Assembly: GCA_017465055.1 (NCBI GenBank)
Contig: JAFTWZ010000009.1
Span: 1 to 64,000, forward strand
Source: Alistipes sp.
Lineage (GTDB): Bacteria > Bacteroidota > Bacteroidia > Bacteroidales > Rikenellaceae
Direction of reading: 5' to 3'
DNA length: 64,000 nt
Program-made: the position numbers and the translations under genes
Notes under the pieces: model-generated
Database searches by the model: none
Told to the model about the DNA's origin: nothing
What the model saw: the letters and a program-made list of their open reading frames with translations, nothing else
In this document: in pieces, positions 17,650 to 26,920 of the stretch
How the letters are laid out: each line of letters starts with the position of its first letter
Position numbering within the stretch: the stretch's first letter is position 1

Positions 17650-18816
17650 ATGAGTATCGAGAGATTAACCATATTGGGCTCTACAGGCTCTATAGGCCTA
17701 CAGACCCTCGACATCGTAGAACGTCACCCCGAGCGATTCAAGGTCACAACGCTTGTAGCACATCACAACTGGAAAACGTTGGCCGAGCAGGCTCGTCGGT
17801 TTAGTGCCGAGAGCGTAGTCATAGGCGACAAGAGGCACTACGCCGCGCTTAAGGAGGCATTGTCAGACACCACTATAGAGGTTATGGCTGGTAGCGACGC
17901 CATCACACACGTAGCGCGTAGCTACCGCAGCGACACCATAGTAAACGCGTTGGTAGGCTACGCAGGCCTTCATCCTACGGCTGCAGCCATAGAGAGTGGC
18001 AAGCGCATAGCCTTGGCCAACAAGGAGACGCTGGTCGTAGGTGGCGATATCATTATGGAGGCGGCACGTCGCAAGGGCGTGGAGATACTACCTATCGACT
18101 CGGAGCACTCGGCGATAATGCAGTGTCTCGAGGGCGAGCAGCGTCGGGCGATACGCAACCTGATAATCACCTGCAGTGGCGGCGCGCTGCGCAATATGTC
18201 GTGTGATGAGCTCTCGACGGTGACTCCAGAGATGGCGCTGAAGCATCCGCAGTGGTCTATGGGCGCAAAGATAACCATTGACTCGGCGACGTTGGTAAAC
18301 AAGGGTTTCGAGGTTATCGAGGCACGCTGGCTCTTCGATATCGAGCCTGAGCGCATCAAGGTGGTTATACATCCGCAGTCGATAGTGCACTCTATGGTAG
18401 AGTTTACCGATGGCTCGGTCAAGGCGCAACTCGGTAATGCCGATATGCACACGCCGATAAGCTACGCCCTGCTCTATCCCGAGCGCGCGGCAGAGGCCGT
18501 CGAGCACTTCTCGATACTCGACTACCCCACCCTCACGTTTGCGGAGGTCGATAGGGTTAAGTATCCAGCGTTGGACATCGCATATGAGGTGCTCGAGCGC
18601 GGAGGTACTGCCCCCTGCACTATGAACGGAGCTAACGAGGTCGCCGTGGCAGCCTTCCTCGGACATAGGTGTGGCTACTTGGATATTGTCGGTGCTATAC
18701 GCTACGCGTTGGAGAATGCTGACTACACCCCACGCCCCACACTTGCCGACTACGACAGCGCCAACCTCGAGTCCCGAGAGTTAGCCGAGCGATATTTGCG
18801 CGATAAGGGATTGTAG
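17650..18816 (+). CDS. dxr: 1-deoxy-D-xylulose 5-phosphate reductoisomerase
   Basis: 388 residues. It catalyses the NADPH-dependent second step of the MEP isoprenoid pathway in the cytoplasm. The N-terminal ILGSTGSIGLQTLDIVERHP is the NADPH-binding motif. LPIDSEHSAIMQCL provides the metal-binding Asp/Glu, and MNGANEVAVAAFL is the conserved C-terminal stretch. Length matches the family. Located between an M23-like gene and rseP; dxr next to an S2P protease gene is a common bacterial arrangement. Confidence 0.97.
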   Translation: MSIERLTILGSTGSIGLQTLDIVERHPERFKVTTLVAHHNWKTLAEQARRFSAESVVIGDKRHYAALKEALSDTTIEVMAGSDAITHVARSYRSDTIVNALVGYAGLHPTAAAIESGKRIALANKETLVVGGDIIMEAARRKGVEILPIDSEHSAIMQCLEGEQRRAIRNLIITCSGGALRNMSCDELSTVTPEMALKHPQWSMGAKITIDSATLVNKGFEVIEARWLFDIEPERIKVVIHPQSIVHSMVEFTDGSVKAQLGNADMHTPISYALLYPERAAEAVEHFSILDYPTLTFAEVDRVKYPALDIAYEVLERGGTAPCTMNGANEVAVAAFLGHRCGYLDIVGAIRYALENADYTPRPTLADYDSANLESRELAERYLRDKGL

Positions 18817-19067
18817 TGAGGCTTGCACGTGGAGGACTAAGGGTAATAGAAGTGGTAGTATAAAGAGTTGTTTGCGCCTAAAGGTGCTATCGTGTTGCGG
18901 AGGGAGCAGCATCGTCGGTGCGCTAAAGCCACTGTCGCTTAACTCCCTAAACTCATTACCCTCCCTAAATTTCCACCCTATTCTCCCCATAGGCACACGC
19001 GCTACTTACAACTTTAGCTGTGGCCGCAAGGCTAAACAAAAATGATAATTGATAAACAAAAAATAGT
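18817..19067. other. Intergenic stretch dxr-rseP with weak 9-base periodicity
   Basis: No gene. It contains G/A-rich sequence (18830-18880) and then C/T-rich sequence of the form CTCCCTAAA/CTCATTACC (about 18940-18980), loosely like the opposed blocks of the 9-bp arrays elsewhere in the window, but too degenerate to call a copy. Confidence 0.35.
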
Positions 19068-20480
19068 ATGACAGGTACAATTATTCAGATTCTTCAATTC
19101 TTCGCATCGCTATCGATGCTGGTGCTGATCCACGAGTTCGGCCACTTCATCACAGCGCGTATGTTCGGCATCCGCGTTAACAGTTTCTACCTCTTCTTCA
19201 ACCCCTGGTTCTCGCTCTTTAAGTTCCGACGCGGGGGCATAGAGTACGGCATCGGCTGGATACCGCTGGGTGGCTACGTATCGCTTTACGACAGCCGCGA
19301 GAAGCTGATGGTCGAGGAGGAGAGACTCGAAAAGGAGCTTGAGAACGCCAAGAAGCAGGGACTCGAAGGCGAGGTGGAGAGCCTTAATAAGCAGATAGAG
19401 GATATTCGCAACGAGCAGCGCACACTCCCAGCCGAGAGCGATGAGTTGCGCGGAAAGCCTGCGTGGCAGCGCCTCATCGTAATGGTTGCAGGCGTGGTAA
19501 TGAACGCACTGATGGCGGTGGCCATATACTCGGGTATGCTCTACACGTGGGGCGAGCAGTACTACCATAACGATGATATGGTAAACGGCTACATCTTCAA
19601 CGACGAGGCCGAGGCCCTGGGCTTTGCCGATGGCGACCGCATACTCTCTATCGATGGCGAGAAGATTGGCAATGTAAGAGAGATTAACGAGCGCCTGCTT
19701 ATCGTCGACCACGACCTCGAGGTAGAGTTGCTACGCGGTGGCGAGCAGGTGAGCATCGTGCTCGCTATGGATGAGCTGGTAGCTATGCGCGAGAGGGGCG
19801 GATATAAGAACTTCATCGGCGAGTACGTACCCTTTGTCATCGGTAGCGTCGAGCGCGACACAGCCACCGCAGCAGGCCTTATGGCTGGCGATAAGGTGGT
19901 AGCTATCAATGGCACGGAGGTTAGCGATTTTATTAGCTCGCTGCCTATGCTTGCTGAGTCTAAGGGCACAAATGCCGAGGTTACGGTGGCTCGTGGCGAG
20001 GAGATGCTGGTGCTCAACGTACCCGTCGACGAGAGCGGCAAGATAGGCGTTATGGTCAGCAGCGTACCACCACGTCAGTATGAGTATAGCTTCTGGCAGG
20101 CAATACCTGCAGGTTTCAAGGAGGCAGGCAAGCAGATAGCCTCGTACTGGAATCAGTTAGTTATGATGTTTAACCCCGACACCAAGCTCTATAAGGAGAT
20201 GGGCGGCTTTATATCTATCGGGAGTATCTTCCCCGAGGTGTGGAACTGGTATAATTTCTGGAATATCACCGCGCTACTCTCTATTATGCTGGCCGTGATG
20301 AACCTTCTCCCTATTCCCGTGCTCGATGGTGGCCACGTGCTCTTCACACTCTGGGAGCTTATCACTGGCCGCAAGCCAAGCGAGAAGTTTATGACCATAG
20401 CACAGAATATAGGCTTCTACCTAATCATCGCACTGGTGATATACGCCAACGGCAGCGATATACTGCGCCTATTTAGCTAA
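19068..20480 (+). CDS. rseP: Site-2 membrane metalloprotease (RseP/MmpA type)
   Basis: 470 residues. The zinc motif HEFGH is at 22-26 in the first membrane helix, and the third ligand lies in NLLPIPVLDGGHVLF near the C-terminus. Two PDZ-like regions lie between, in the periplasm. This family cuts anti-sigma factors or signal peptides within the inner membrane. Residues 80-130 contain a charged, coiled-coil-like insertion (MVEEERLEKELENAKK and onward) between the first catalytic helix and GKPAWQRLIVMVAGV. Encoded after dxr and before radA. Confidence 0.93.
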   Translation: MTGTIIQILQFFASLSMLVLIHEFGHFITARMFGIRVNSFYLFFNPWFSLFKFRRGGIEYGIGWIPLGGYVSLYDSREKLMVEEERLEKELENAKKQGLEGEVESLNKQIEDIRNEQRTLPAESDELRGKPAWQRLIVMVAGVVMNALMAVAIYSGMLYTWGEQYYHNDDMVNGYIFNDEAEALGFADGDRILSIDGEKIGNVREINERLLIVDHDLEVELLRGGEQVSIVLAMDELVAMRERGGYKNFIGEYVPFVIGSVERDTATAAGLMAGDKVVAINGTEVSDFISSLPMLAESKGTNAEVTVARGEEMLVLNVPVDESGKIGVMVSSVPPRQYEYSFWQAIPAGFKEAGKQIASYWNQLVMMFNPDTKLYKEMGGFISIGSIFPEVWNWYNFWNITALLSIMLAVMNLLPIPVLDGGHVLFTLWELITGRKPSEKFMTIAQNIGFYLIIALVIYANGSDILRLFS

Positions 20481-20517
20481 CGCGTTTGATACTTACAAAC
20501 CTCTAACCCTACGGACT

Positions 20518-21876
20518 ATGGCTAAGAGCAAACGAATATTCTTCTGCACGTCGTGCGGCAATGAGCTGTCGCAGTGGATGGGGCGCTGCCCCGCCTGCAA
20601 CGAGTGGGACACCATCAAGGAGCAGGTTGTAGCTACGGGTAAGGCCTCTTCGCGCGCCGCGCGCAACACACCACGCCGCGAACCACGCCTGATTCAGGAG
20701 ATAACCTCGACAAGCACCAAGCGTATAGATACGGGAATCAAGGAGGTTAACCGCGTATTGGGAGGCGGTATCATACCAGGCTCACTGATTCTGCTCGGTG
20801 GCGAGCCAGGCATCGGTAAGTCGACGATGATGCTGCAGATAGCCCTTACGGATAACGGTCTTAAGACTCTCTACGTCTCGGGCGAGGAGTCCGAGGAGCA
20901 AATCAAGATGCGCGCCGAGCGTATAGGCATAGCCAATAAGGCGTGCCACGTGCTCACCGAGACCCACTTAGAGGATATCATCACCTTTATCGAGGAGGAG
21001 CGCCCCGATATAGTCATCATCGACTCTATACAGACGCTCTACAGCGAGTATGCCGAGTCGTCACCAGGCAGCCTTACGCAGATACGTAGCTGCACGACAC
21101 AACTCTTGGGCGTAGCCAAGCAGCTCAGCATAGCCATCTTCATCATCGGACATATAACCAAGGATGGCACGATTGCAGGCCCTAAGATTCTGGAGCATAT
21201 CGTCGATGTAGTGCTTCAGTTCGAGGGCGACAACAACCTTACGTATCGCATACTGCGTAGCCATAAGAACCGCTTCGGCTCGACCAACGAGATTGGCGTC
21301 TTCGAGATGCACGACGCAGGCCTCAGGGAGATAGATAGCCCCTCGGAGTTACTCACCACCAACGCCTGTATGCCGCTATGTGGCTGCGTCACTGGAGCCT
21401 CGATAGAGGGACTTAGGCCCTATCTTGTCGAGGTGCAGGCCCTTGTGAGCAACGCCACGTATGGCACTCCGCAACGCTCGGCCACAGGCTTTGACCAGCG
21501 ACGAATGAGCATACTGCTGGCCGTGCTCGAGAAGCGCGCAGGAATGAACCTCCACCAGAAGGATACGTTCCTCAACGCTGCTGGAGGCTTCAAGATTGCC
21601 GATACGGGTATGGACCTGGCCGTTGCAGGAGCTATTATGTCGTCGTACTACGACCGCGCACCTAAGGAGAGTATCTGCTGCGCGGGCGAGATAGGCCTCT
21701 CGGGCGAGGTGCGCCCTGCGCCACGCACCGAGCAGCGCATCGCCGAGGCGGCACGCTTAGGCTTTAAGCGAATAATAATCTCGAAGTATGTCGAGCTTGG
21801 CACGCAGCGCAACTGGAATATTGAAATTAGCGAGATTGAGAATATCTCGCAGCTACCACGACTACTCTTTACGTGA
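20518..21876 (+). CDS. radA: DNA repair protein RadA
   Basis: 452 residues. N-terminal C4 zinc finger (CTSCGNELSQWMGRCPAC), RecA-like ATPase core with Walker A GGEPGIGKST, the RadA-specific HKNRFGSTNEIGVFEM, and a Lon-protease-like C-terminal domain. RadA promotes branch migration of recombination intermediates. Standard length. 37 bases after rseP on the same strand. Confidence 0.97.
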   Translation: MAKSKRIFFCTSCGNELSQWMGRCPACNEWDTIKEQVVATGKASSRAARNTPRREPRLIQEITSTSTKRIDTGIKEVNRVLGGGIIPGSLILLGGEPGIGKSTMMLQIALTDNGLKTLYVSGEESEEQIKMRAERIGIANKACHVLTETHLEDIITFIEEERPDIVIIDSIQTLYSEYAESSPGSLTQIRSCTTQLLGVAKQLSIAIFIIGHITKDGTIAGPKILEHIVDVVLQFEGDNNLTYRILRSHKNRFGSTNEIGVFEMHDAGLREIDSPSELLTTNACMPLCGCVTGASIEGLRPYLVEVQALVSNATYGTPQRSATGFDQRRMSILLAVLEKRAGMNLHQKDTFLNAAGGFKIADTGMDLAVAGAIMSSYYDRAPKESICCAGEIGLSGEVRPAPRTEQRIAEAARLGFKRIIISKYVELGTQRNWNIEISEIENISQLPRLLFT

Positions 21877-21968
21877 CAGGTCTAAGTGTGTCACAAGTCA
21901 TTTCTATTAACTACTTCTGCTCGCGGTATAGTATTTGAGGTATGCGGGGGTAGTTAATGGTGTGACCT

Positions 21969-22292
21969 ATGAGGAGAGAGGATTTCGACAATATTATATC
22001 TGCCGAGAGGCTTATCATCGCAGACTTCTACGCCTCGAGGTCGGGCGCGTGCCGAGCTATGAACTCCACGCTCGACCGCGTGGTATTTGCTATGAGCGAG
22101 CTTACGACACTTGTGCGTATCGATACATCCTCGCATACAAGTAGTGAGTTGGTACGCCGCTACAATATCTCCTCCGTACCTACCATTATGCTCTTCTACC
22201 GCGGCGATATGCTCTGGCGCCATAGCGGCATAATATCATTCGAGAGGCTATGTAGCGTGATACGCCGATACCAGACGGTAAGTGCATATTGA
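21969..22292 (+). CDS. Thioredoxin-fold protein lacking the first active-site cysteine
   Basis: 107 residues matching thioredoxin in layout: IIADFYASRSGACRAMNSTLD replaces the usual DFWAxWCGPCxxxxP, and VPTIMLFYRGDML provides the cis-proline strand. Only one cysteine remains in the motif (SGAC instead of CGPC) and the proline after it is absent. A normal dithiol oxidoreductase reaction is therefore unlikely; glutathionylation-type or binding roles are possible. Last gene of the rightward cluster, 92 bases after radA. An overlapping frame starting at 21935 is a shadow. Confidence 0.75.
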   Translation: MRREDFDNIISAERLIIADFYASRSGACRAMNSTLDRVVFAMSELTTLVRIDTSSHTSSELVRRYNISSVPTIMLFYRGDMLWRHSGIISFERLCSVIRRYQTVSAY

Positions 22293-22359
22293 GATTTGCG
22301 TAAGGCGATAGAGGAGTGCGCCCCCGTTATTGCCACGAGGACAACGCTACGAATAATTG

Positions 22360-23004
22360 CTACATATACTCCAATCGCCACTCTATCTCCTCGAGGATAT
22401 GGCGCTTGGTGGGCGAGTCATTGAGGCGCTCCAAGAGGTGAGGAATGCCGACCTTGACAGACTTATCGCGCGAGGCTACGTAGACAAGCAGTGCAACAAC
22501 AGCATCGGCAATATAACGCGACTCGGGATTGGCCTTAACGGCATTCTCCACGGCAATAAATGCCACCTCCGTCGTGGTACGCTCGTTGCGTGCAGCCGCC
22601 ATAAGCGCAGCGTAGGCTACCATCTCATTACTCTCGGTAGACCACACGCCCATAAGTGAGTTTATATCGTATATCTTCGACAGCAGTGCAAAGGCCAACT
22701 CCTCGGCAAGCTCTGCATTGGCTATGCCGCGCGACCAGAAGGGAAACTCGTGTGTATCGAGCCTCTCGGGCTCGGCCAGATGCGTAGCCAAGAGCTTAAG
22801 TTCGCGCACCTGCTGCTGGTATAGGTACTTAGCGAAGGCGTAGTCTTTAGTCTCGGTGGCGGCAATCTCGCGGAGCGTAGCTATGCTCACGCCATAGTTA
22901 AGGCCATAGTTCTGGCCGTGCGAGGCCATACTCTCCGACACTGCACCATTCATCTGCTTACGCACACGCCCCAATAGGGCTATCATCCTCTGAGTATTAT
23001 CCAT
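22360..23004 (-). CDS. AlkD-like DNA alkylation repair protein
   Basis: 214 residues, helical throughout, in the HEAT-repeat pattern of AlkD/DNA alkylation repair proteins (YGLNYGVSIATLREIA near the start; EFPFWSRGIANAELAEELAF; LMGVWSTESNEMVAYAALM). AlkD glycosylases excise N3- and N7-alkylated purines. Bacteroidota members of this size are common, but their activity is less well studied. It starts one base after the end of the DUF4831 gene, so the two are probably co-transcribed from the promoter at 23906. Confidence 0.82.
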   Translation of the reverse strand: MDNTQRMIALLGRVRKQMNGAVSESMASHGQNYGLNYGVSIATLREIAATETKDYAFAKYLYQQQVRELKLLATHLAEPERLDTHEFPFWSRGIANAELAEELAFALLSKIYDINSLMGVWSTESNEMVAYAALMAAARNERTTTEVAFIAVENAVKANPESRYIADAVVALLVYVASRDKSVKVGIPHLLERLNDSPTKRHILEEIEWRLEYM

Positions 23005-23005
23005 C

Positions 23006-23878
23006 TTACTTATTGGGGTTAAGATACATTACCGTAGCACCAAACTCATAGATTGGCAATATGCGACGCGCTAACTGCTCCTGGCCATAGGTCACGACAA
23101 CTTCGCAGTTGTTGGCATAGCGGTAGGCCACTGTGCCCTTAATATCGCTCTGTGGATACTCCATATTCGAGGGAGTGATGACAACCATTACAATATCGCC
23201 CGTGAGGTCATCCTTCGCAACAAGGCCTTCCGTAGGGCTAAAGCGTGCCACGATATTCGAGGTTGCATCGCCATCTACAGCCATCACAACGCGCTCCGAC
23301 GATGTTGTAACCTCGCTGCGTCCATAGAATAGCTCGAGATACTTACGCTCGAGGTTATCAATCTCACGAAGTGCGCTCTCCAGACCTCCGCCATAGACAC
23401 CGTCGCCCAACTCGCCCGTTACGAGCTCAAGGCGCGCCTGGCGAAGAGCGAATATCTGCTCGGCAGCCTCCACAGCGGCACTCTCGGCGCCTAACTCCGT
23501 AGACGAGAGTCTATCGATAGCAAGGGGACTATGACCCATATATACGGGAGCGCGGTGTTCGGGGCGCTCAGCATCGGCATAGTAGGCGGCATCCCTAAGC
23601 ACTGCGACATCGGCCCCAACAAGTCGATACTCATCGCGTGCTACAAGCGAGGCACGCGTACCGAGGAGCTTCTGAGCATAGCGAGCATAAGGGCCTGGCT
23701 TGAAGCTATCGTGCTCGACAACAAGGTCGACAACAAGCGAAGTGGTGGCCTCGGCAACCACAACGTTGCCACTCTCCTTATATACGCCTATACGCTGCTT
23801 AACAACCTGCTGTGCCGAGGCATTGGCCACAAAAGTGACTGCTACAGCCAGCGCTACTATATTAAATATTCTTCTCAT
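23006..23878 (-). CDS. DUF4831 family secreted/periplasmic protein
   Basis: 290 residues from ATG 23878 (MRRIFNIVALAVAVTFVANASAQ), a clear signal peptide. The longer frame to 23908 would start upstream of the predicted transcript start. The body (SLVVDLVVEHDSFKPGPYARYAQKLLG; YRLVGADV) matches the layout of DUF4831, a Bacteroidota family of unknown function. Its promoter overlaps the 3' end of trmN6. Confidence 0.82.
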   Translation of the reverse strand: MRRIFNIVALAVAVTFVANASAQQVVKQRIGVYKESGNVVVAEATTSLVVDLVVEHDSFKPGPYARYAQKLLGTRASLVARDEYRLVGADVAVLRDAAYYADAERPEHRAPVYMGHSPLAIDRLSSTELGAESAAVEAAEQIFALRQARLELVTGELGDGVYGGGLESALREIDNLERKYLELFYGRSEVTTSSERVVMAVDGDATSNIVARFSPTEGLVAKDDLTGDIVMVVITPSNMEYPQSDIKGTVAYRYANNCEVVVTYGQEQLARRILPIYEFGATVMYLNPNK

Positions 23879-23905
23879 AAAAGTAACCCTTAGTTGGTAA
23901 CGTGG

Positions 23906-23936
23906 CAAATATACGGATTATTTCCGAGTCATCAAA
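23906..23936 (-). promoter_or_regulatory. Promoter of the DUF4831-alkD pair
   Basis: Minus strand TTTG (23936-23933), 19 bases, TATATTTG (23913-23906). The upstream element overlaps the trmN6 stop codon. Confidence 0.72.
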
Positions 23937-24654
23937 ACATTAGATAAAATTCTTCGGTCAGATGGCGATATTTCTGCGTATACTCACCCCTTGTGTCGCG
24001 TATCGTAAGCTCGTTGCAGCGCGGCATCATAGGTTGCTCCTGCAGCGTAAACTCCATAAGCACACGCCGCGGCTTATCGCCTTCTGTGGTGATTACGTCG
24101 GTCTGGCGGCTGAGCCACAGACGCCCAAATGCTACACTACGCATCCTTGCGCCACAGTCAAACGGGAGTATCACACTAAGTTTGCCCCCTTCGGTAAGCA
24201 GACACTCCGCCAGAGAGACTATATCGTCATATTCGAGTGTAGTAGTATGGCGCGCCACGCTACGCGCCAGGTCTGAAGGTAGCTGCGGCTCGCTAAAGAA
24301 TGGTGGATTGGAGACTATATGGTCAAACTTGGTATCGCAATCGAACGTGCGCAGATCGTGTTGTACTACCTCGATGCGCTCTCGCCACTGCGACATTGCG
24401 ACATTGCTTCGCGCCTCCTCTGTTGCTGCCTCGACAATATCTACTGCCACAACACGTGCTTGAGCGCTACGCTGCGCCGCCATCAAGGCTATAAGACCCG
24501 TACCAGTGCCAGCATCGAGGATATGACGCGACTGGGCAACATCGGCCCACGCACCCAGCAGAACGCCATCGGTGCCTATCTTCATAGCCGACAGGCTATC
24601 TTCAATACTGAAATGCTTAAAGCGAAACATATCAAGACTATAGTCGTGACTCAA
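23932..24654 (-). CDS. trmN6: tRNA1(Val) adenine-37 N6-methyltransferase (YfiC type)
   Basis: 240 residues. SAM-binding motif I is LDAGTGTGLIALMAAQR and the adenine-N6 catalytic motif is NPPF in HIVSNPPFFSEPQL. The N-terminal FRFKHFSIEDSLSAMKIGTDGVLLGAW is typical of TrmN6, which methylates A37 of tRNA-Val. The start overlaps the preceding TIGR02757 gene by 17 bases; an ATG at 24630 is an alternative that removes the overlap. Confidence 0.88.
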   Translation of the reverse strand: MSHDYSLDMFRFKHFSIEDSLSAMKIGTDGVLLGAWADVAQSRHILDAGTGTGLIALMAAQRSAQARVVAVDIVEAATEEARSNVAMSQWRERIEVVQHDLRTFDCDTKFDHIVSNPPFFSEPQLPSDLARSVARHTTTLEYDDIVSLAECLLTEGGKLSVILPFDCGARMRSVAFGRLWLSRQTDVITTEGDKPRRVLMEFTLQEQPMMPRCNELTIRDTRGEYTQKYRHLTEEFYLMF

Positions 24655-25456
24655 GGAGGCCCGTAATGCCTACGCCGAAGAGCGAGTAGTCGTAGCGCAC
24701 AGGGTCATCGGCATCGAAGAGTCGAAGGTTCGTAGTAAGCTCCTCGACAGCCCGCCAGTCGCTCTGCTTACGACTCAAGAGGCCCAATTCGCGACCCATA
24801 CGCCCCGTATGGATATCGAGAGGCATATAGAGAGCCGACATCGGGATTCGCTGCCATAGGCCAAAGTCCACGCCCCTATCGTCGCGGCGCACCATCCACC
24901 TAAGGTACATACATAGGCGCTTACACGCCGCACCCTTGTCTATCGACGACATATGCTTCTCGGAGTGAGCCGAGTGCTCGGCAGCGTGGAAGTCGCGCCT
25001 GAAGGCCGACAGCACACAGCGCATATCCTCAGTCTCTGCGTAACGGCGCTCGAAGTAGTCGCCTATGCTACCCCACTTATTGATAATATGACGCATACCG
25101 CGCACAAAGTCGCGAAAGTCCTCGCCGTTGAAGGTGCGATGCACGTAGCTCGTAAGCGTCGATAGCTCCTGCTCCGAGGCATTCACAACGAAGTCGTAGG
25201 GGGCATTATCCATATATCGCATCATACGGTGAGCGCTCTTGACTATCGCCTTGCGGTTACCCCACGCTATGGTTGCGGCCAGGAGGCCTGCGACCTCCCT
25301 ATCGCCACTACTCGAGAACGAGTGCGGCACGCTTATAGGGTCGGCCTCGATGAAATCCTCGCGATTGAATCTATCGTGGAGCGACTCCAACAAGTCGCGC
25401 AACTCCTCGAACTCGAGGTGCGCGATACACTCTATGTTATCGTACGATTGTGCCAT
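24638..25456 (-). CDS. TIGR02757 family protein
   Basis: 272 residues. Recognised by DPISVPHSF, LLAATIAWGNRKAIVKSA and the C-terminal MPLDIHTGRMGRELGLLSRKQSDWRAVEELT, which resembles DNA-glycosylase-like helical folds. The family is conserved in Bacteroidota and has no settled function. It overlaps the ABC ATPase gene upstream by 20 bases and trmN6 downstream by 17, suggesting translational coupling. Confidence 0.85.
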   Translation of the reverse strand: MAQSYDNIECIAHLEFEELRDLLESLHDRFNREDFIEADPISVPHSFSSSGDREVAGLLAATIAWGNRKAIVKSAHRMMRYMDNAPYDFVVNASEQELSTLTSYVHRTFNGEDFRDFVRGMRHIINKWGSIGDYFERRYAETEDMRCVLSAFRRDFHAAEHSAHSEKHMSSIDKGAACKRLCMYLRWMVRRDDRGVDFGLWQRIPMSALYMPLDIHTGRMGRELGLLSRKQSDWRAVEELTTNLRLFDADDPVRYDYSLFGVGITGLLESRL

Positions 25457-26090
25457 CCTGCATAACTATTTTACGATCTGAGCGCAGTGCAAGAGCCTCA
25501 TCGTGCGTGACAATAAGGAGTGTCTGCCCTGTGCGCTCACGTAGTTCGAAGAAGAGGTTCTGTATCTCGTCGCGCGTACGACTATCGAGGTTACCCGTAG
25601 GCTCATCGGCAAGGACTATGGCTGGGCTATTGGCCAGTGCACGAGCTATGGCCACGCGCTGCTGCTCGCCACCCGACAGAGCTGCGGGTTTATGTCCCTT
25701 GCGATGCGACATTGACACCATCTCGAGAAGCTCGTCGGCACGTGCGCCTGCCTCACGACGCCCAACACCCGCAATAAGCATCGGCATCATAACATTCTCC
25801 TGCGCCGAGAACTCGGCAAGCAGGTGATAGTCCTGGAAGATAAAGCCTATGCGCCTATTGCGGAACATCGAAAGTGCACCATCATCAAGACTCGAGAGCG
25901 AAACGCCCTCGACCACTACATCGCCGCTATCGGGCAACATAAGCGAACCTGCGATTTGGAGCAACGTACTCTTTCCTGCACCACTTGCCCCGACGATAGA
26001 GACGATCTCGCCCTTAGCGACATCCAACGAGACGCCGTGGAGCACCTCCAACGGTCCGAAACTCTTCTTTATATTGCGTAACTTTATCAT
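25437..26090 (-). CDS. ABC transporter ATP-binding protein, LolD/MacB-like
   Basis: 217 residues. Walker A GASGAGKST, signature LSGGEQQRVAIARAL and Walker B IVLADEPTGNLDS are complete. The subfamily resembles LolD/FtsE/MacB ATPases, which drive lipoprotein release or mechanotransmission rather than solute uptake. No permease gene is adjacent. The gene overlaps folP by four bases and the TIGR02757 gene by 20. Confidence 0.9.
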   Translation of the reverse strand: MIKLRNIKKSFGPLEVLHGVSLDVAKGEIVSIVGASGAGKSTLLQIAGSLMLPDSGDVVVEGVSLSSLDDGALSMFRNRRIGFIFQDYHLLAEFSAQENVMMPMLIAGVGRREAGARADELLEMVSMSHRKGHKPAALSGGEQQRVAIARALANSPAIVLADEPTGNLDSRTRDEIQNLFFELRERTGQTLLIVTHDEALALRSDRKIVMQDGTIVR

Positions 26091-26920
26091 CTGTGGTTAT
26101 ATATGTTCGAGAGGCGTAGCACCTGCATCGTGGCGGCTACGTCGTGAACTCGAAGTATTGTATTACCTCCTTGCAGTGCTTGCCACGCTAAGGCAAGTGA
26201 GCCTGGGAGAGCCTCCTCTGGTTTGATATCTAAGCTGCGATATATCATCGACTTGCGCGAAACACCAACAAGCAAAGGGTAGCCTAACACTCGGATGCTA
26301 TCCAGCCCCTTGAGTAGCTCGAAGTTCTGCTCCACATTCTTGGCAAATCCAAAACCAGGGTCGAGAATAATCCTCTGGCGCGCTATGCCAGCACTCTCAA
26401 GCTGCATAACCCGATGACGAAAGTAGCTCACCACGCCCTCCGTGACACCGCTATCGTAGGAGGTCATCTGTTGCATAGTGCTCGGCGTACCGCGCATATG
26501 CATTGCGACATAGTTAAGTCCGAGGCGTGCAACCGTAGGTACCATCCCGGAATCCATCTCGCCTGCCGAAATATCGTTGACAATGATATCACCATATCCG
26601 TCTACTACCCTGCGTACAATCTCCGAGCGAAACGTATCGATAGAGACTACTACACCAGCATCTACCCTCTGCACAGCCTCAAGACCCATACAGACCCTGC
26701 GCCACTCCTCCTCCACAGCGACATCATCAGCACCTGGGCGCGAAGAGTAGCCCCCGAGGTCGACGATGGTAGCTCCCTCACTTGCGGCACGCTCCACGGC
26801 CTTAATAGCCGCATCGAAATCATCGTTACGACTCTCCGAATAGAACGAGTCGGGTGTAAGGTTGACGATAGCCATAACGTGGCTATCGCTGAGGTTTATA
26901 TTCTTAGGCTCGAGAATCAT
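26087..26920 (-). CDS. folP: Dihydropteroate synthase
   Basis: 278 residues from ATG 26920 (MILEPKNINLSDSHVMAIVNL), chosen because family members start close to this motif; the open frame extends to 26968. It condenses p-aminobenzoate with the pterin diphosphate in folate synthesis. Signatures: MAIVNLTPDSFY, DLGGYSSRPGAD, DPGFGFAKNVEQN and, at the end, LRVHDV. It overlaps coaE by 17 bases. Confidence 0.94.
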   Translation of the reverse strand: MILEPKNINLSDSHVMAIVNLTPDSFYSESRNDDFDAAIKAVERAASEGATIVDLGGYSSRPGADDVAVEEEWRRVCMGLEAVQRVDAGVVVSIDTFRSEIVRRVVDGYGDIIVNDISAGEMDSGMVPTVARLGLNYVAMHMRGTPSTMQQMTSYDSGVTEGVVSYFRHRVMQLESAGIARQRIILDPGFGFAKNVEQNFELLKGLDSIRVLGYPLLVGVSRKSMIYRSLDIKPEEALPGSLALAWQALQGGNTILRVHDVAATMQVLRLSNIYNHR

